Below are positions 63,702-64,000 of a DNA stretch of 64,000 nucleotides, piece after piece (the first letter of the stretch is position 1; the number at the start of each line of letters is the position of its first letter). Both the position numbers and the translations under genes were made by a program. The DNA is taken from the NCBI GenBank assembly GCA_036652815.1, contig JAVVVE010000003.1, forward strand, positions 1 to 64,000, in the 5' to 3' direction. The stretch is from SZUA-378 sp036652815 (lineage in GTDB: Bacteria; Bacillota; Clostridia; Lachnospirales; Lachnospiraceae). The notes below the pieces were generated by a model. That model was not told the DNA's origin and searched no databases. It saw only the letters and a list, made by a program, of their open reading frames with translations.

Positions 63702-64000
63702 TTAAAAAAGGATACAACCGATTCTAAAAGCCAGAAACGTCATGCACCATGCAAATAATAATTGAAATACGATTACTTTACCGGTAAACTTCCAGGAATT
63801 GCTTTCTTTATGAATCGTAGCAAGGGTTGCTACGCAAGGCGTATACAAAAGACAAAACACCATCAGTGCATAAGCATTCATCGGGCCAAACTCCAAACCC
63901 ATAGTTTGCATATTCTGTGCAAGCATCTGCATCCCGGTATCTGAATTAGCATTGGCTACACCAAACAACACCGCAAAGCTCGACACCACCACTTCTTTCG
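63702..64000 (-). CDS. feoB: FeoB, C-terminal part
   Basis: About 99 residues at the 3' end of a gene that begins beyond the window. KEVVVSSFAVLFGVAN and LLYTPCVATLATIHKE with the following two hydrophobic segments are the conserved C-terminus of the ferrous-iron transporter FeoB. The GTPase domain is outside the window. Placement next to an iron-sulfur hydrogenase makes iron supply a plausible link. Confidence 0.9.
   Translation of the reverse strand, partial: KEVVVSSFAVLFGVANANSDTGMQMLAQNMQTMGLEFGPMNAYALMVFCLLYTPCVATLATIHKESNSWKFTGKVIVFQLLFAWCMTFLAFRIGCILF

Overview
The window looks like chromosomal core from a low-GC, anaerobic, Gram-positive clostridium, most likely of the Lachnospiraceae. 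The evidence is the AT-rich sequence with strong GGAGG ribosome sites, the rplU-prp-rpmA-obgE block with an N-terminally extended L27, lexA divergent from a LysM gene, SepF together with MinCDE, a monomeric [FeFe] hydrogenase, and several TTG/GTG starts. I cannot name a species. I see no rRNA, tRNA, CRISPR, prophage or insertion sequence. No gene-free stretch exceeds about 250 bases.

Layout. 1-2450: the tail of an unidentified gene, then biotin uptake (bioY) and a soluble chemoreceptor. 2460-6900 (+): a ribosome and housekeeping block, rplU-prp-rpmA, obgE, yhbY, nadD, yqeK, rsfS. 6900-8120: lexA and a divergent SOS-controlled LysM gene of the yneA type. 8090-11300: a tyrosine recombinase, ttcA and an AI-2E family membrane protein. 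11550-30065 (-): a long envelope and division cluster, read right to left as a PLP lyase, radC, mreBCD, a large PBP2, minCDE, rodA, mgsA, a DD-carboxypeptidase, a small P-loop protein, a HlyD-like protein, yggS, sepF, aroB, lspA, an RluD-type synthase and a cytidylate-kinase-like protein. 30084-38731 (-): miaA, mutL, mutS, then an AAA/DUF234-type ATPase and a GGDEF-EAL protein. 38779-41277: asd and argH. 41432-42987 (+): an ABC ATPase and permease with no binding protein. 43056-46650 (-): degV, yajC, tgt and a VanY-type peptidase. 46828-54411: aroC, a lactonase-fold gene on the other strand, then a cupin-XRE regulator with a complete polyamine importer (potABCD) and an RluA-family synthase. 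54424-64000 (mostly -): trpS, a Cys/Pro-rich mini-lipoprotein, a DUF5662-type protein, a GlgX-like protein that has lost its catalytic motifs, a DUF1292 gene (+), a UvrD-type helicase, gltX, an [FeFe] hydrogenase and the C-terminal part of feoB.

How the genes fit together. The 13-30 kb cluster places wall elongation (MreBCD, PBP2, RodA), septum placement (MinCDE), septum assembly (SepF), wall trimming (DacA) and lipoprotein maturation (LspA) in one transcriptional direction, with two uncharacterised proteins inside it. L27 keeps a short N-terminal extension and the Prp protease that should remove it is encoded immediately upstream. The LexA region shows a promoter with an SOS box in its spacer. 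The polyamine importer has its own regulator and a palindrome that may be its operator.

Most unusual items: the GlgX-like pseudoenzyme (56363-58291), the Cys/Pro-rich mini-lipoprotein (55555-55803), the two unknown genes of the division cluster (16254-18141), the roughly 245-residue insert in PBP2, and three short-period tandem repeats confined to gene junctions. I did not find a clearly new multi-gene system; most of the window is conserved core genome.
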